Source: Tritrichomonas musculus | Lineage: Eukaryota > Parabasalia > Tritrichomonadida > Tritrichomonadidae | Direction: 5' to 3' | Assembly: GCA_039105265.1 (NCBI GenBank) | Contig: JAPFFF010000009.1 | Location: 3,906,001-3,970,000 of the forward strand | DNA length: 64,000 nucleotides | Part shown: in pieces, positions 8,498 to 18,472 of the stretch | Layout of the letters: each line of letters starts with the position of its first letter | Numbering within the stretch: the first letter of the stretch is position 1 | Notes under the pieces: generated by a model | Told to the model about the DNA's origin: nothing | What the model saw: only the letters and a program-made list of their open reading frames with translations | Databases searched by the model: none | Made by a program: the position numbers and the translations under genes

Positions 8498-10525
8498 ATG
8501 AATGATAATATGAAATTGAAAGTGGTGTTGATAGGGAACGTCATTGAAAATAAAATGACTTATGCAAGAAGATTAGAATCGCCTATGAATTATGATGCTA
8601 AGGATTACAGTACAATCGGGAGTTCTATCTTTGAATTCGGTTATAGATACAATGAAAAAATCTTCAAAGTGCAATTGTGGGATGTCGCTGGACAAGAAAA
8701 ATACAGAAGTCTCTTGCCTTCTTATGTTAGAGGTTGTGATTGTGCAATACTAATCTATGATTGCGAATCGCGTTCATCATTTGAATATATAACCCGAATG
8801 CTTGAGAAGTTGAAAGAATCTTGTCAAAATTACGGTACTGGTAGCATGCCAATTATAATCATTATTGCCGATAATTATTCTAGTGGCAACATTGAGGTTT
8901 CTGAAGAAGAAGTAAAAGCATTTGCAAGCAAAGAGAATATTCCTTTTGTCTTTTGTAACACAAAAACAGGTGATAATGTTGATTTATCATTTGAATTATT
9001 GATTCGGTTATTCGAGGAGCGTGAAGAAAAAAAATCAAAAAATGAGAAGGGGAAAAAAACAGAATTTAAAATTGTAGATAAAGAAAAGAAGAAATCTCCA
9101 TTTTTTAAGCCAGTAAATCTTTTCAAGAAGAAAAGCCCAAAAAAAGCAGATAATTCAAAAAACGAGAGTTCAAGCAAGAATGAAAACGATGATGACTCAA
9201 AAAAAGAAGATGAAAAAAGCAATCATTCTTCGCCAGAAGCTGTTCTTATACCGAATGAACAGTTTGATCAATTAGTTGATCACGTCCACTTGTTAGAAAA
9301 TCATTTGTCCAAATATGAAAAAATTTCCACTTATAGCTTTGAATCATTTGAAGTAGAGCCAAGCAAAGACAGTTGGCAAAAGCTAAGACCCGTTCTTGAC
9401 ATATCAGGAGAAGCTTATTTAACATCAGAAAAAGAAAATGCATTTTCAGAAAAAGATCTTAAAATATCAGAAAAAGTTTATTTAACTTCAGAAAAAGTGG
9501 ATTCATCTTCAGAAAAAGTTCTTGAAATATCAGAAAAAGTTTATATGTCTTCAGAAAAAGTTGATGTATCTTCAGAAAATAATATCAATCAAAATTCATC
9601 TTCTGAAGAAGAAAACTGCTACATTGGCGAAGATAAAGAAGTTTATTTCGAAACCATCAAAAAGATTGGAGAAGGGACGACATCAGTTGCATACAAAATC
9701 ATTGACAAACGTACGTTAAAACCTTTTTGTAAAAAAGTTTTAAATGTTGAAGATGTCACTTTTGATGATATTCAAAATGCAGTCAAAGAATTTCAAGTTC
9801 TCCATTCACTTCATCATCCAAGCATTTGTCATGCAGTCGGAATCAATCCATCGGAAGTCCTGCCAGACCAAACCAAAGATGGCAATGAAGTCACAACGGT
9901 TGCACTTTTTCTAGAATACATTGACTACACACTAAAAGACTGTCTATCGAAAAATCTTCTCAACAGCACCTTAAAAGCGCGGATCGTTGTTGAAATTTCG
10001 CATGGAATGCGTTACATTCATTCAAAACAAATGATTTATCGTGACCTGCAAATTGACAGCATAATGCTGAATTCTGTGTATCAAGTCAAGTTGATTGACT
10101 TCGGTCTCGTTCGTGTAAACGAATGTTTGTTCGGTGAGGAAATGATGAATACAATTTCAATGACAAAAAATGTCGGATCAGCATTTTTCATGTCACCTGA
10201 AATGGCAAAAGAAGAAGATTATGATAATAAAACTGACGTTTACTCGTTTGGTATCGTTTTATATTACATATTCACAGGTTCGTTACCTCGTCAGACACTC
10301 AAAGAAAAGGCAAGGGAATTGCCTATACCTCTCCCTGAAGAATCTGATTCAATCTCAAATTGCTGCATTGAACTGATTTCTAATTGTTTGTCAAACGATC
10401 CAGAAGTAAGGCCATCTTTTGAAGAAATTTTGATATATTTGAGAGAGAATAAATATATGCTCGCTTCAGATGTTGACCCATCAATCGTTTCTCAGCGTGA
10501 TAATGAACTTGATTCATTTCATTAA
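8498..10525 (+). CDS. Ras/Rab-like domain fused to a kinase-like domain, both degenerate
   Basis: The 675-residue product has three regions. Residues 6-175 are a small-GTPase fold: switch II WDVAGQEKYRSLLPSYVRG at 61-79 is excellent, but the P-loop (GNVIENKMT, 13-21) lacks the second Gly and the Ser/Thr after Lys, and the NKxD site is ADNY. Residues 176-380 are a Lys/Ser-rich linker with SEKV repeats. Residues 384-652 are a kinase fold: GEGTTSVAY at 391-399, Lys 412/413, catalytic loop YRDLQIDS at 514-521, DFG at 534-536, SPE at 566-568 and Arg 638. The loop Lys and Asn of RDLKxxN are replaced by Gln and Ser. Both domains may therefore be non-catalytic signalling modules. No signal peptide or C-terminal prenylation Cys. 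The ATG at 8498 gives a proper beta-1 strand (LKVVLIG). Confidence 0.88.
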   Translation: MNDNMKLKVVLIGNVIENKMTYARRLESPMNYDAKDYSTIGSSIFEFGYRYNEKIFKVQLWDVAGQEKYRSLLPSYVRGCDCAILIYDCESRSSFEYITRMLEKLKESCQNYGTGSMPIIIIIADNYSSGNIEVSEEEVKAFASKENIPFVFCNTKTGDNVDLSFELLIRLFEEREEKKSKNEKGKKTEFKIVDKEKKKSPFFKPVNLFKKKSPKKADNSKNESSSKNENDDDSKKEDEKSNHSSPEAVLIPNEQFDQLVDHVHLLENHLSKYEKISTYSFESFEVEPSKDSWQKLRPVLDISGEAYLTSEKENAFSEKDLKISEKVYLTSEKVDSSSEKVLEISEKVYMSSEKVDVSSENNINQNSSSEEENCYIGEDKEVYFETIKKIGEGTTSVAYKIIDKRTLKPFCKKVLNVEDVTFDDIQNAVKEFQVLHSLHHPSICHAVGINPSEVLPDQTKDGNEVTTVALFLEYIDYTLKDCLSKNLLNSTLKARIVVEISHGMRYIHSKQMIYRDLQIDSIMLNSVYQVKLIDFGLVRVNECLFGEEMMNTISMTKNVGSAFFMSPEMAKEEDYDNKTDVYSFGIVLYYIFTGSLPRQTLKEKARELPIPLPEESDSISNCCIELISNCLSNDPEVRPSFEEILIYLRENKYMLASDVDPSIVSQRDNELDSFH

Positions 10526-10660
10526 ATTCAATACATTAAAAAAAGCATAAATTTTTTTTATTCATTTGCTTGGTAGTTTTTATTGAAAAAAGAAAAAAAA
10601 AAAAAAATGGATGAAAATAATAAAAAGCATAAATTGGAAAAAGAGAAAGGATAAGTTCAA

Positions 10661-10666
10661 AAAAAA
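10661..10666 (-). terminator. Pol III terminator of tRNA-Ala
   Basis: Six T residues on the minus strand immediately follow the tRNA discriminator base, the usual RNA polymerase III stop. Confidence 0.85.
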
Positions 10667-10738
10667 TGGATACTCGGGGGATCGAACCCCGGGCCTCTAC
10701 AATGCAAATGTAGCGCTCTACCACTGAGCTAAGTACCC
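10667..10738 (-). tRNA. tRNA-Ala (TGC anticodon)
   Basis: On the minus strand a complete cloverleaf is visible: acceptor GGGTACT with AGTATCC, D arm GCTC/GAGC, anticodon stem CTACA/TGTAG with loop TTTGCAT (anticodon TGC), and T arm CGGGG/CCCCG with loop TTCGATC. The third acceptor pair is G-U, the alanine identity element. The discriminator is A, followed directly by six T, a Pol III terminator at 10666-10661. No intron and no encoded CCA. Confidence 0.97.
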
Positions 10739-10885
10739 TTCTTTGATAATGAAAAGACTACTTAAATAATTAAATTATATGTTTAACAAGATTTTCAATC
10801 AATATTTCTTCTTATATTTTTTAACATAAATTTTTAATTAAAGTCATATCCTACATAATATACAATCATTTATTTACACCCCGAG

Positions 10886-10919
10886 CTTATTACATTTTCA
10901 AAAATAAAAATGTAATAAG
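10886..10919. repeat. 13-bp perfect hairpin near the left end of the unit
   Basis: CTTATTACATTTT is followed after a short A-rich loop by AAAATGTAATAAG, a perfect inverted repeat just inside the left terminal sequence. It could be a hairpin or a paired protein-binding site. Confidence 0.6.
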
Positions 10920-11699
10920 AATTTTTTTTAAAAAAAAAAAAGACGAGCTGCCAAACGAACTTATGACCTTAATTAAAAAAATTATAAATAAGAGTATCTT
11001 GTTTAATTACAAATATATATATAAATAAAAAAATTATTTAAATTTATAATCTTATACTTATCATATATTTATAATTTTTGTTCGAAAAATCAAAGATTTT
11101 TTCCTTATTACAGTATTTCTCAAATCTTATTACATAAATTGAAAAAGCCCAAAATGTAAGAACATTAATTTTTTGGTTTTTAAACGATTAAAAATAATAT
11201 ATTTATTATTTAGAATATTCAAACATTTATATATATCAAAATAAATATAAAACATTATATTAAACCATTTTATGATAGGAATAAATGGACTTTTTTATTT
11301 CTTTAAAAATTGAAAGAAATTTATTATTATAAATATATAAATATTTTGGTTATTTATAGATATATAAGATTTTTTTTATGAAATTAATAATAATATTGTA
11401 TTATAATTATAGATATTATGATTATCTAAAGCAAAATGTTCGGTTGAATTAAAACGAAATTTGTCTTATTTTGTATCTTGATATTAATAATAAATGTTTT
11501 TATATATAATCTTAAATATATAAGTATATTGTGCAATTTAATTCTCGTGAGGACAAAAAGATAATGCAATATATCCAATATTTTTGTAAAAAATACTCTA
11601 TAAAATACTCTGAAAATGTATTTAAAGTATTGAATCCTTAAAGCAAAGTACTCAAACCTTAAAGCAAAAAGTATTCAATTATTTGACAAATAAAATAAT

Positions 11700-11729
11700 T
11701 TCAATACTCCTTAAAGCAGGAGTATTGAA
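11700..11729. repeat. 12-bp perfect hairpin with 6-base loop
   Basis: TTCAATACTCCT (11700-11711), loop TAAAGC and AGGAGTATTGAA (11718-11729) form a perfect stem. Related words CCTTAAAGCA recur just upstream near 11638 and 11657, so the hairpin sits in a small cluster of direct repeats. Confidence 0.7.
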
Positions 11730-12299
11730 TTCTTATTACAAGAGACTATTGAAATTTCAGCCATATAAAACAAATTGAAAGGTCCTTATTACAGCTCGTT
11801 ATTTTTGGAAAACGTTAAGTTTTTTTTATTAATTTTGTTAACCAAATTTTAATATATATATATAAATATAAAGATAAACTTGTTAACCAAAAAACTAAAA
11901 AAAAAAACGTTTTTATTTTCATGAAATATGCTCTTATTTGGCTTTTTGAATAAATGATATTTTGATGTAATAAGAGCCGTTTAAAATAGACTTTAGCTCG
12001 GGGTGTACATTTATTGATTTTAAATACCATCTTTTGAAATTTTTCTCTTTTTGATAATCAAAATATATAAATGGATTTGAAAATAAATTTTTTTTAAAAA
12101 AAGCATGTCAGTTCATTTAAAATGGGCTTTTTTTGGCACTTTTAAAGGTCAATATATGGTCAAATATCTGTTAAAAGGTCCGATCTGAAATACGCAGACT
12201 GAAAAAAATCGGGTTTTCTCAGAAATTAAAAGATCAATAAATATTTGATTACCTATGTTCATATGCTTTCTTCTATATCATACTCTTCGATTTCTTAGG

Positions 12300-12730
12300 A
12301 ATTCTTAACGAGTTGATTGTTTATTTTCATCTAAATAGGATATTGGTAATGGAATCAATTATATCTGACCTAAGAATGCTTTGTCTGGCATTATGAAGCA
12401 CAAAAGCTTCGAAAAAATTCTCTAGTTGAGCTCCTCAGATGAGAGAGAGAATGGCTAACTCTCTTAATGCAATTTGTGTAATATCAAATCGTCTTATGTT
12501 TTCTTCTTCATTGATGAAACTCGAATCCTGCTTGAGTTTCAAATAATCATATTTTGATTCATAAATTACTGTACCATTTTATTGGATAAAACGTAACTAA
12601 GCTGGGCAATGGGTGAATCATTTGCTGATTCATAAAAGTATTCCAAATTTGTTAACAACTTTTCAGCAATTTGCTAATAGCTTGAATTAAATTCTTAAGT
12701 CTTTCTTTTAAATCTAAAGTGCTTTGAAAG
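12300..12730 (-). pseudogene. Decayed coding pieces of an unknown gene
   Basis: Reading leftward, protein-like stretches appear in different frames: LDLKERLKNLIQAISKLLKS, then EYFYESANDSPIAQLSYVLS, then YDYLKLKQDSSFINEEEN and ITQIALRELAILSLI, each cut by stops or frame changes. The composition is that of a helical host protein. I do not recognise the family; it could also be a transposon-encoded protein. Confidence 0.4.
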
Positions 12731-12740
12731 CCTTTTTAGC

Positions 12741-12917
12741 AAACCAACTTATGTCAACAGCAAAGACAAAATTGCTATCAGCAACCAAATTTCTATCAGC
12801 CAAAAAACTTCATCTTACATAGAAGAAATTGATAATGATGAAAGTTTTAAGGAGGAGCAATTCGCTGATGAAAATATTCTATCGTTATGTTGTGACTTAG
12901 AAAATCTTGATATATGA
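12741..12917 (+). pseudogene. Possible C-terminal gene fragment, 58 residues
   Basis: An open stretch ending in TGA at 12917 encodes an acidic, serine-rich tail (for example SSYIEEIDNDESFKEEQFAD) with coding-like codon choice but no start codon. It lies head to head with the minus-strand relic. Family unknown. Confidence 0.3.
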
Positions 12918-12988
12918 ATTTTTTAAAAAAAAATTCGACCAACTTAAAAAAAATGTCATTTTTTATAATTTAATTTGGAAAGTGGCCA

Positions 12989-12993
12989 AATGA
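12989..12993. repeat. Left target-site duplication of the Polinton
   Basis: AATGA directly precedes the left terminal inverted repeat and is repeated directly after the right one (35194-35198). Polintons usually duplicate 6 bases; here 5 match exactly and the sixth differs, so the boundary may be off by one base. Confidence 0.6.
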
Positions 12994-13275
12994 AGTAGAT
13001 ACCCTAAGGGTGGCGTCTGATACTACGTATCATCTGCCCCCCTTAAGATGAAACTCCATACCTATTGACATTTCTAGATCATAGCACTTTCAATGTGAAA
13101 CCTCATATCAAAACTTAACACGTCACCTCACGTTAAACTCATGTCACCACCTCATGTCACCACCTCATGTTATCACCTCACGTTAAACTCATGTCACCAC
13201 CTCATGTCATCACCTCATGTCACACGCCACATATCACGTCACACAACGGTTCACATAACATGGTTCAACTGTAAA
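12994..13275 (+). repeat. Left terminal inverted repeat, 282 bp
   Basis: This repeat matches the reverse complement of 34912-35193 over all 282 bases by eye. Its inner half (about 13130-13230) is built from short direct repeats around CACCTCATGTCA and CACGTTAAACTCATG, a likely recombination or protein-binding array. Confidence 0.95.
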
Positions 13276-13343
13276 CACACTACTTTTTTTCAATTAAGCT
13301 CACCCTAATTTTTTTAGCGTATCAATTTTTTATCACCATACAA

Positions 13344-16300
13344 ATGCCATTCGCCATATCCGAATTAATCGCAATTGAAAACTGCACTTATGATGAGGAC
13401 ACAACCACATACATTGATAACGACTCACTCATCATATCCGAACATAGTAATGACGTCATCCCATCATACGATAACATTGATACACCACTTGACGATGATG
13501 TTGAACTCATATTTGACGATGACGATACCGCATCACTTGACGAAGACGATGATGTTGAACTTATATTTGACGATGATGATGCTACCATTGCAACACCACT
13601 TAACGATGATGATGCATCACTTAACGATGATGTTGAACTTATATTTGACGATGATGATGCTACCATTGCAACACCACTTAACGAAGACGATGATGTATCA
13701 CTTAACGATGATGATGCAACCCCACTTGACGATGACGAGCTAGCATCGGATGAAGAAGAACCCATATTTGATGACGATGATGCACCACTTAACGATGACG
13801 ATGCACCACTTAACGATGACGATGCACCACTTAACAATGATGATGATGCACCACTTAACAATGATGATGAAGAATCACTTAACAATGAAGAGTCCACACA
13901 ACATGATGAAGAGCTTGCTTCTGATACAGTTGACTTACATAATGTTACTATTGACATCAAGCCATGTGACGTTAGATTTGATAGTGACGGTACCATTGTC
14001 GAAGTTAAAGTATGTGATTATGAAGTTAGTGAATCAGATTTCATAACCGCATGTGATGATGATGGTTATTATGTTAAGGTTGAATTACATAAAGTAGTAC
14101 GTGAAACTGGTGAAGTTATTGATATCAAAGCAACACCTAAAGAGTTACCACCATATGATGATAAGTTTACATCAGCTGATGATGACTACTATGAATATCA
14201 TGAAGTTGACTATGTTAATGTTGAACATGAATGTGATGGTTATGTTTGTTCGCAATTTGTTGATATAGCTCAACGCGTTGCATACTATTATATGATTCAA
14301 TCCATTCTTTCACTCATGGATGGAGCTGAAAACCTTCACCGCGAAGAGTCTGCATCATATGACGATGATGATGTTAACGCTATTGAACTAGTTGATGAAC
14401 CACTTAATAACGCCACACACAGTGAAGAAGTAGTTGAACCCATTGATGAACATGCCAAGTTGATGATTGAATATGTTGATGCTATTGATTTCGTTGACGA
14501 ACCCATTGATGAACACGCTAAGTTGACGATTGTTAATGTTAATGCTATTGATTTCGTCGATGAATCAGTTGAGTATTGTACTATTGACGTTAAACCATGT
14601 GAAGTTACATATGATAGCAATGGTAACATCATCGACATTGAAGTATGTGATTATGAAGTTGAAGATGATTGTTTTGATGAAGTCGGACAAGATGATGATG
14701 GTAATGATGTTAAGTTTGAACTACACAAGGTAGTACGTGAAACAGGCGATGTTATTGACGTTAAACTCTATGCTGAGTCCAAATACGAACCAGACCTTGA
14801 GATTGAAACCTTTGATATTGCTGCTGTTGAAACATATCAATACGATGATGACAACAAACATGCCATCACTATCATTGAGAAAGGCGGTTCACTTACGTTA
14901 TACCGTCGTAATTACATAATGCCACCATATGATATTATTGATTTCGATTCAGATGATGATCAGAAGTTAATCCTAGTTGATGATTACGAAGCCACTACGA
15001 ATGATGTTGATGTCACCACTGTAAATAATGATGTTGAACACGTAACAGATCTTACCAATGCCGTTATTGAATATACACCATTCACATTCATAGCTACATC
15101 CACGATTATTAACACTCTACAAATGATTGATGATGACCAATACAATGATGATGAATTCATTCTTTCACTTATGGATGCAGCTGAACGCTTGTATGGAGAC
15201 CACTACTACGATGAAACTAAGTATCAAGATGAGTTGGAACGTATGATGACTGCTGCTAATAATCACGATGCATTCGAAGTTAATATTGATAACAACATTG
15301 AAACACAACATGCATTCATACAAGTGTTGAGATATATTCGCGATAACAGATCACGCTTTCCCACAGCAAGTGTATTAAGTTATGATAATGAAGATAGACA
15401 TATAAAATCCTTTCCAATAAACAATGAGTTAACTATTGATGAAGTAATCGATGGAATACTTGGTAACATTACAGTTGAACAGTTCGGTTCTGATACTGAT
15501 CCAGAAGTTAATGCTGATTACATCCCAGTTAAGTTTGTTGTTACCTTCTATAAGTTAACTAAACGCAATGGTAAAACAGTATTTCAAGAGAAGATTAATG
15601 GTGAATATGTTGATGTTGCAACAGTTGATTCATTCCGCAACTCATATGATGGTGCATTCTTTCCATACATTAACCTCATCCCATCACTTGACTTATCACG
15701 TTATCAGATCTTTCACGAGGTCGATGCCAAAAACTATACTGACAACTGCTTCGTATATGCATGCATTCAGTCAGGTGTATTCACTAAAGATGAGATTGAC
15801 ATGTTACGTGGTATGATACACACACGTTCAGTACCCATCAATATGATACTCAAAATAGCTAGTGAAATGAAATGCCACTTCATTGTATATCGCATTGATG
15901 AATCACGTGATGTTAAACATCAAAAACACTTAAGCATTGACACACATAAGAACAGTAATGTGACTGCTGATAGAGTGGTTAGGTTGCTATTATACAAAGA
16001 CCATTTCATGATTGATAACAATGAGAAGTTGCCAATCACCACCTATTACATTGAACATAGAGATGAACTTGATGAAAAGCATGCTGACATTCCAGTTGAA
16101 AAACGATTTCACATCAGAGGAGTTAATCAAACAGGCTATCCACTTTACACCACTGCTGATTGGACAGGTAATGATTTCACTAAGGTATTCCGCAAGATGT
16201 TTGAATGCAACTGCTTTCGTGAGATTAATCAATGTGAGCAAAACATATTAACAACCTGTGAGTATGACAACCATTTGAATGATTACATTGAACTCGACTA

Positions 16301-18407
16301 TGATGAAACGTTATATTGTAAAGAAGAATCATCTAACGCCAAACATATTACACCATGGAAAGCAGTTTACTACGCTGACTTTGAAACAGACGTAACTGTA
16401 TCACCACACCAACCATACTTATGCTGTGTGTACGATGGTGTTAAATGTAAAGAGCCATACACTGGTGATGACATTGCAAAACGATTCTTAAATGATCTAC
16501 CCAATCACTCATTGATTTACTTCCACAATCTTAAGTATGACGTATGTTTCTTCATCAACGAACCAGGTTGGAAGGCTAGTGTCATTAAACGTGGTGGTAC
16601 CATCTTACAAGCAGTCATGAAACAATACATACCCATCAAACAGTGGGATAAAGTCAAACATACATATGTAACTAAGAACATAACTAAGCGTTTAACATTC
16701 CGTGACAGTTACTCACTCATACCAGCGCCACTATCACAGTTCGGTAACATGTTCAATCTCAATGTACATAAAGAAATCATGCCATACAAACTATACACAG
16801 CAGCTAACATCAAACGTAAGGTGATATCATTCGATGAATTCAAAGATCAATATCGCAACGAACACATTGATGATATGTCAGCATCTGAACTCGATCAAGC
16901 TTACTTACAACTACTCATCAATGCTAAAGTAGCTGAGTCATATGATGAAACCACACACATGATTGATATTATGAAGTATGCTCAATTCTACTGTGAACAT
17001 GACTGCATCACACTCGCTAATGGTATACGTAAGTTTGATCATGACCTCAATGAAGTGTTCAAGAAAGCTAACAACAAATTCCCAGGCATTAACCAGTACA
17101 TATCAATCAGTGCAATCGGCTACGACTTCGCACGCACATATGGTTGCACTAAAGACTGCTTCACACTATCAGGCAAGCCACAGAACTTCATCCAACGTTG
17201 TGTTAGTGGTGGTAGAACAATGACAGCTAACAATGAGAAGCAATATGTTGAAGGTAAGATACAAGACTTCGATGCAGTCAGCTTATATCCATCAGCTATG
17301 CACATCATGCCAGGCATACCAAAGGGTAAACCACAAGTTATACCATCAAACACAACTCACGATCAACTCATGTGTTATGATACGTTCTTCATTGAGATCA
17401 ACATCAAACACATAAAGTGTAAGTCAACTAACCCATATAGGTTTGGTCAGGTATTCATACGCAATGAAGAAGGCACTAAACTGTTTTGCAACCAACCAGT
17501 TGACCACTTCTATATTGACAAGATTGGTTTGATTGATTTGATTGCAGCTTATGATATTGAATATGAATTCTTACGTGGTTACTACTTCAATGATGGTTTC
17601 AATTCATCCATCAACACATTCATTGATACACTATTCGAGTTACGAAAAACATACAAGCGTGAACATAACCCACTTGAGAAGACCATCAAGTTGTTACTCA
17701 ACTCAATCTATGGCAAGTCAATATTAAAGCCAATCACAGATGAAGTCAAGATTATTAACAGAGATGATATCATACCATTCATTTATCGCAAATACAACTA
17801 CATCAAAGAGGTTGTTGACAATGGTGGTAATAAAGTATTCGTTAAGATGATTAAACCAATCAATAAACACTACAACCTACCACAGTTTGGTGCATCAGTG
17901 TTATCATGGAGTAAACACATCATGAATCAAGTCATGACACTCGCTGAACAGAATGACATTGCAATATACTACCAAGATACTGATAGCATGCACTTAAATG
18001 AAGATGATGTTGATAAGTTAGCTGCTCTATTCAAAGCAACATATGGTAAAGACTTAATTGGCAGTGATATGACACAGTTTCATTGTGACTTCGATGTATT
18101 CCCTGGTGCAGTTGGTAAGATACACTCACGTAAGCTCATCGCGTTAGGTAAGAAGTCATATCTTGATATACTCGTTGATGAACATGGTAATGAAGACTAT
18201 CACATTAGAATGAAATCAATACCAAAGCAATGCATCATTAACAAGTGCAAACGCATGAACATCACCGTTGAAGAGTTGTATGAACGTATGTATCATGGTG
18301 AAGCAATCACGTTTAACTTAACTGACGGTTGCAACTGCTTCAGAAAGACAAAGACATTTCAACAAGTTACATTACCACAATTTACCAGGACAGTTCAATT
18401 CAAGTAA
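13344..18407 (+). CDS. Polinton protein-primed DNA polymerase B with N-terminal extension
   Basis: The 1687-residue product is the element's replicative polymerase, which copies the linear DNA from a protein primer in the nucleus. The C-terminal 700 residues hold family-B exonuclease motifs (ADFET near 1011, HNLKYD, YCEHD) and polymerase motifs A (DFDAVSLYPS near 1308), B (KLLLNSIYG near 1448) and C (YYQDTDS near 1543), then GKKSY near 1601. The N-terminal 200 residues are Asp-rich low-complexity repeats. Two copies of a module of about 75 residues follow, near 196 and 409 (for example VTIDIKPCDV and CTIDVKPCEV, both with ELHKVVRETG). Around 798-886, DNCFVYA and a later DHF suggest an OTU-like cysteine-protease fold. 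Start chosen at the first ATG after the terminal repeat. Confidence 0.95.
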   Translation: MPFAISELIAIENCTYDEDTTTYIDNDSLIISEHSNDVIPSYDNIDTPLDDDVELIFDDDDTASLDEDDDVELIFDDDDATIATPLNDDDASLNDDVELIFDDDDATIATPLNEDDDVSLNDDDATPLDDDELASDEEEPIFDDDDAPLNDDDAPLNDDDAPLNNDDDAPLNNDDEESLNNEESTQHDEELASDTVDLHNVTIDIKPCDVRFDSDGTIVEVKVCDYEVSESDFITACDDDGYYVKVELHKVVRETGEVIDIKATPKELPPYDDKFTSADDDYYEYHEVDYVNVEHECDGYVCSQFVDIAQRVAYYYMIQSILSLMDGAENLHREESASYDDDDVNAIELVDEPLNNATHSEEVVEPIDEHAKLMIEYVDAIDFVDEPIDEHAKLTIVNVNAIDFVDESVEYCTIDVKPCEVTYDSNGNIIDIEVCDYEVEDDCFDEVGQDDDGNDVKFELHKVVRETGDVIDVKLYAESKYEPDLEIETFDIAAVETYQYDDDNKHAITIIEKGGSLTLYRRNYIMPPYDIIDFDSDDDQKLILVDDYEATTNDVDVTTVNNDVEHVTDLTNAVIEYTPFTFIATSTIINTLQMIDDDQYNDDEFILSLMDAAERLYGDHYYDETKYQDELERMMTAANNHDAFEVNIDNNIETQHAFIQVLRYIRDNRSRFPTASVLSYDNEDRHIKSFPINNELTIDEVIDGILGNITVEQFGSDTDPEVNADYIPVKFVVTFYKLTKRNGKTVFQEKINGEYVDVATVDSFRNSYDGAFFPYINLIPSLDLSRYQIFHEVDAKNYTDNCFVYACIQSGVFTKDEIDMLRGMIHTRSVPINMILKIASEMKCHFIVYRIDESRDVKHQKHLSIDTHKNSNVTADRVVRLLLYKDHFMIDNNEKLPITTYYIEHRDELDEKHADIPVEKRFHIRGVNQTGYPLYTTADWTGNDFTKVFRKMFECNCFREINQCEQNILTTCEYDNHLNDYIELDYDETLYCKEESSNAKHITPWKAVYYADFETDVTVSPHQPYLCCVYDGVKCKEPYTGDDIAKRFLNDLPNHSLIYFHNLKYDVCFFINEPGWKASVIKRGGTILQAVMKQYIPIKQWDKVKHTYVTKNITKRLTFRDSYSLIPAPLSQFGNMFNLNVHKEIMPYKLYTAANIKRKVISFDEFKDQYRNEHIDDMSASELDQAYLQLLINAKVAESYDETTHMIDIMKYAQFYCEHDCITLANGIRKFDHDLNEVFKKANNKFPGINQYISISAIGYDFARTYGCTKDCFTLSGKPQNFIQRCVSGGRTMTANNEKQYVEGKIQDFDAVSLYPSAMHIMPGIPKGKPQVIPSNTTHDQLMCYDTFFIEINIKHIKCKSTNPYRFGQVFIRNEEGTKLFCNQPVDHFYIDKIGLIDLIAAYDIEYEFLRGYYFNDGFNSSINTFIDTLFELRKTYKREHNPLEKTIKLLLNSIYGKSILKPITDEVKIINRDDIIPFIYRKYNYIKEVVDNGGNKVFVKMIKPINKHYNLPQFGASVLSWSKHIMNQVMTLAEQNDIAIYYQDTDSMHLNEDDVDKLAALFKATYGKDLIGSDMTQFHCDFDVFPGAVGKIHSRKLIALGKKSYLDILVDEHGNEDYHIRMKSIPKQCIINKCKRMNITVEELYERMYHGEAITFNLTDGCNCFRKTKTFQQVTLPQFTRTVQFK
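13480..13900 (+). repeat. GATGATG-rich short tandem repeats in polymerase head
   Basis: Direct repeats of 18-21 bases around GATGCACCACTTAACGATGA encode runs of Asp with Ala-Pro-Leu-Asn spacers. A larger duplicated block precedes them (TATTTGACGATGATGATGC appears twice near 13564 and 13645). All units keep the frame. Confidence 0.85.
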
Positions 18408-18472
18408 CGTTACAGTAATTCAATTAAAACATTGCAATTCATCAATGTAAATTTTTATTCGCATCACAAACC

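Larger units (their letters stand above)
10877..12005. mobile_element. Candidate non-autonomous transposon with TA target duplication
   Basis: The left end CACCCCGAGCT (10877-10887) is matched by its exact reverse complement AGCTCGGGGTG at 11995-12005, and both ends are flanked by TA (10875-10876 and 12006-12007), as in Tc1/mariner-type insertions. Inside, a second inverted pair (GACGAGCTG near 10941, CAGCTCGTT near 11793) and repeated TTATTACA words in both orientations near 10886, 10911, 11105, 11128, 11732, 11785 and 11966 give a palindromic, MITE-like layout. No transposase frame is present. The 11-base inverted end is short, so the call rests on the combined pattern. Confidence 0.5.
10739..12993. 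other. Gene-poor 2.2-kb region before the Polinton
   Basis: No intact gene is visible between the tRNA and the Polinton. It holds a 1.13-kb transposon-like unit (10877-12005) and, closer to the Polinton, two sets of decayed coding pieces (12300-12730 minus, 12741-12917 plus), each listed separately. The remainder is A/T-rich spacer. Confidence 0.6.

Noticed and set aside
13130-13230. Spaced short repeats in the terminal inverted repeats, considered as a CRISPR array
   Set aside because: Spacing is irregular, spacers are made of the same words, and the host is a eukaryote; no cas genes.
13388-13996. Serine-rich antisense frame of about 200 codons opposite the polymerase head
   Set aside because: It is the complement of Asp-codon repeats (GAT/GAC read as ATC/TCA/GTC frames) and has no initiator or domain.
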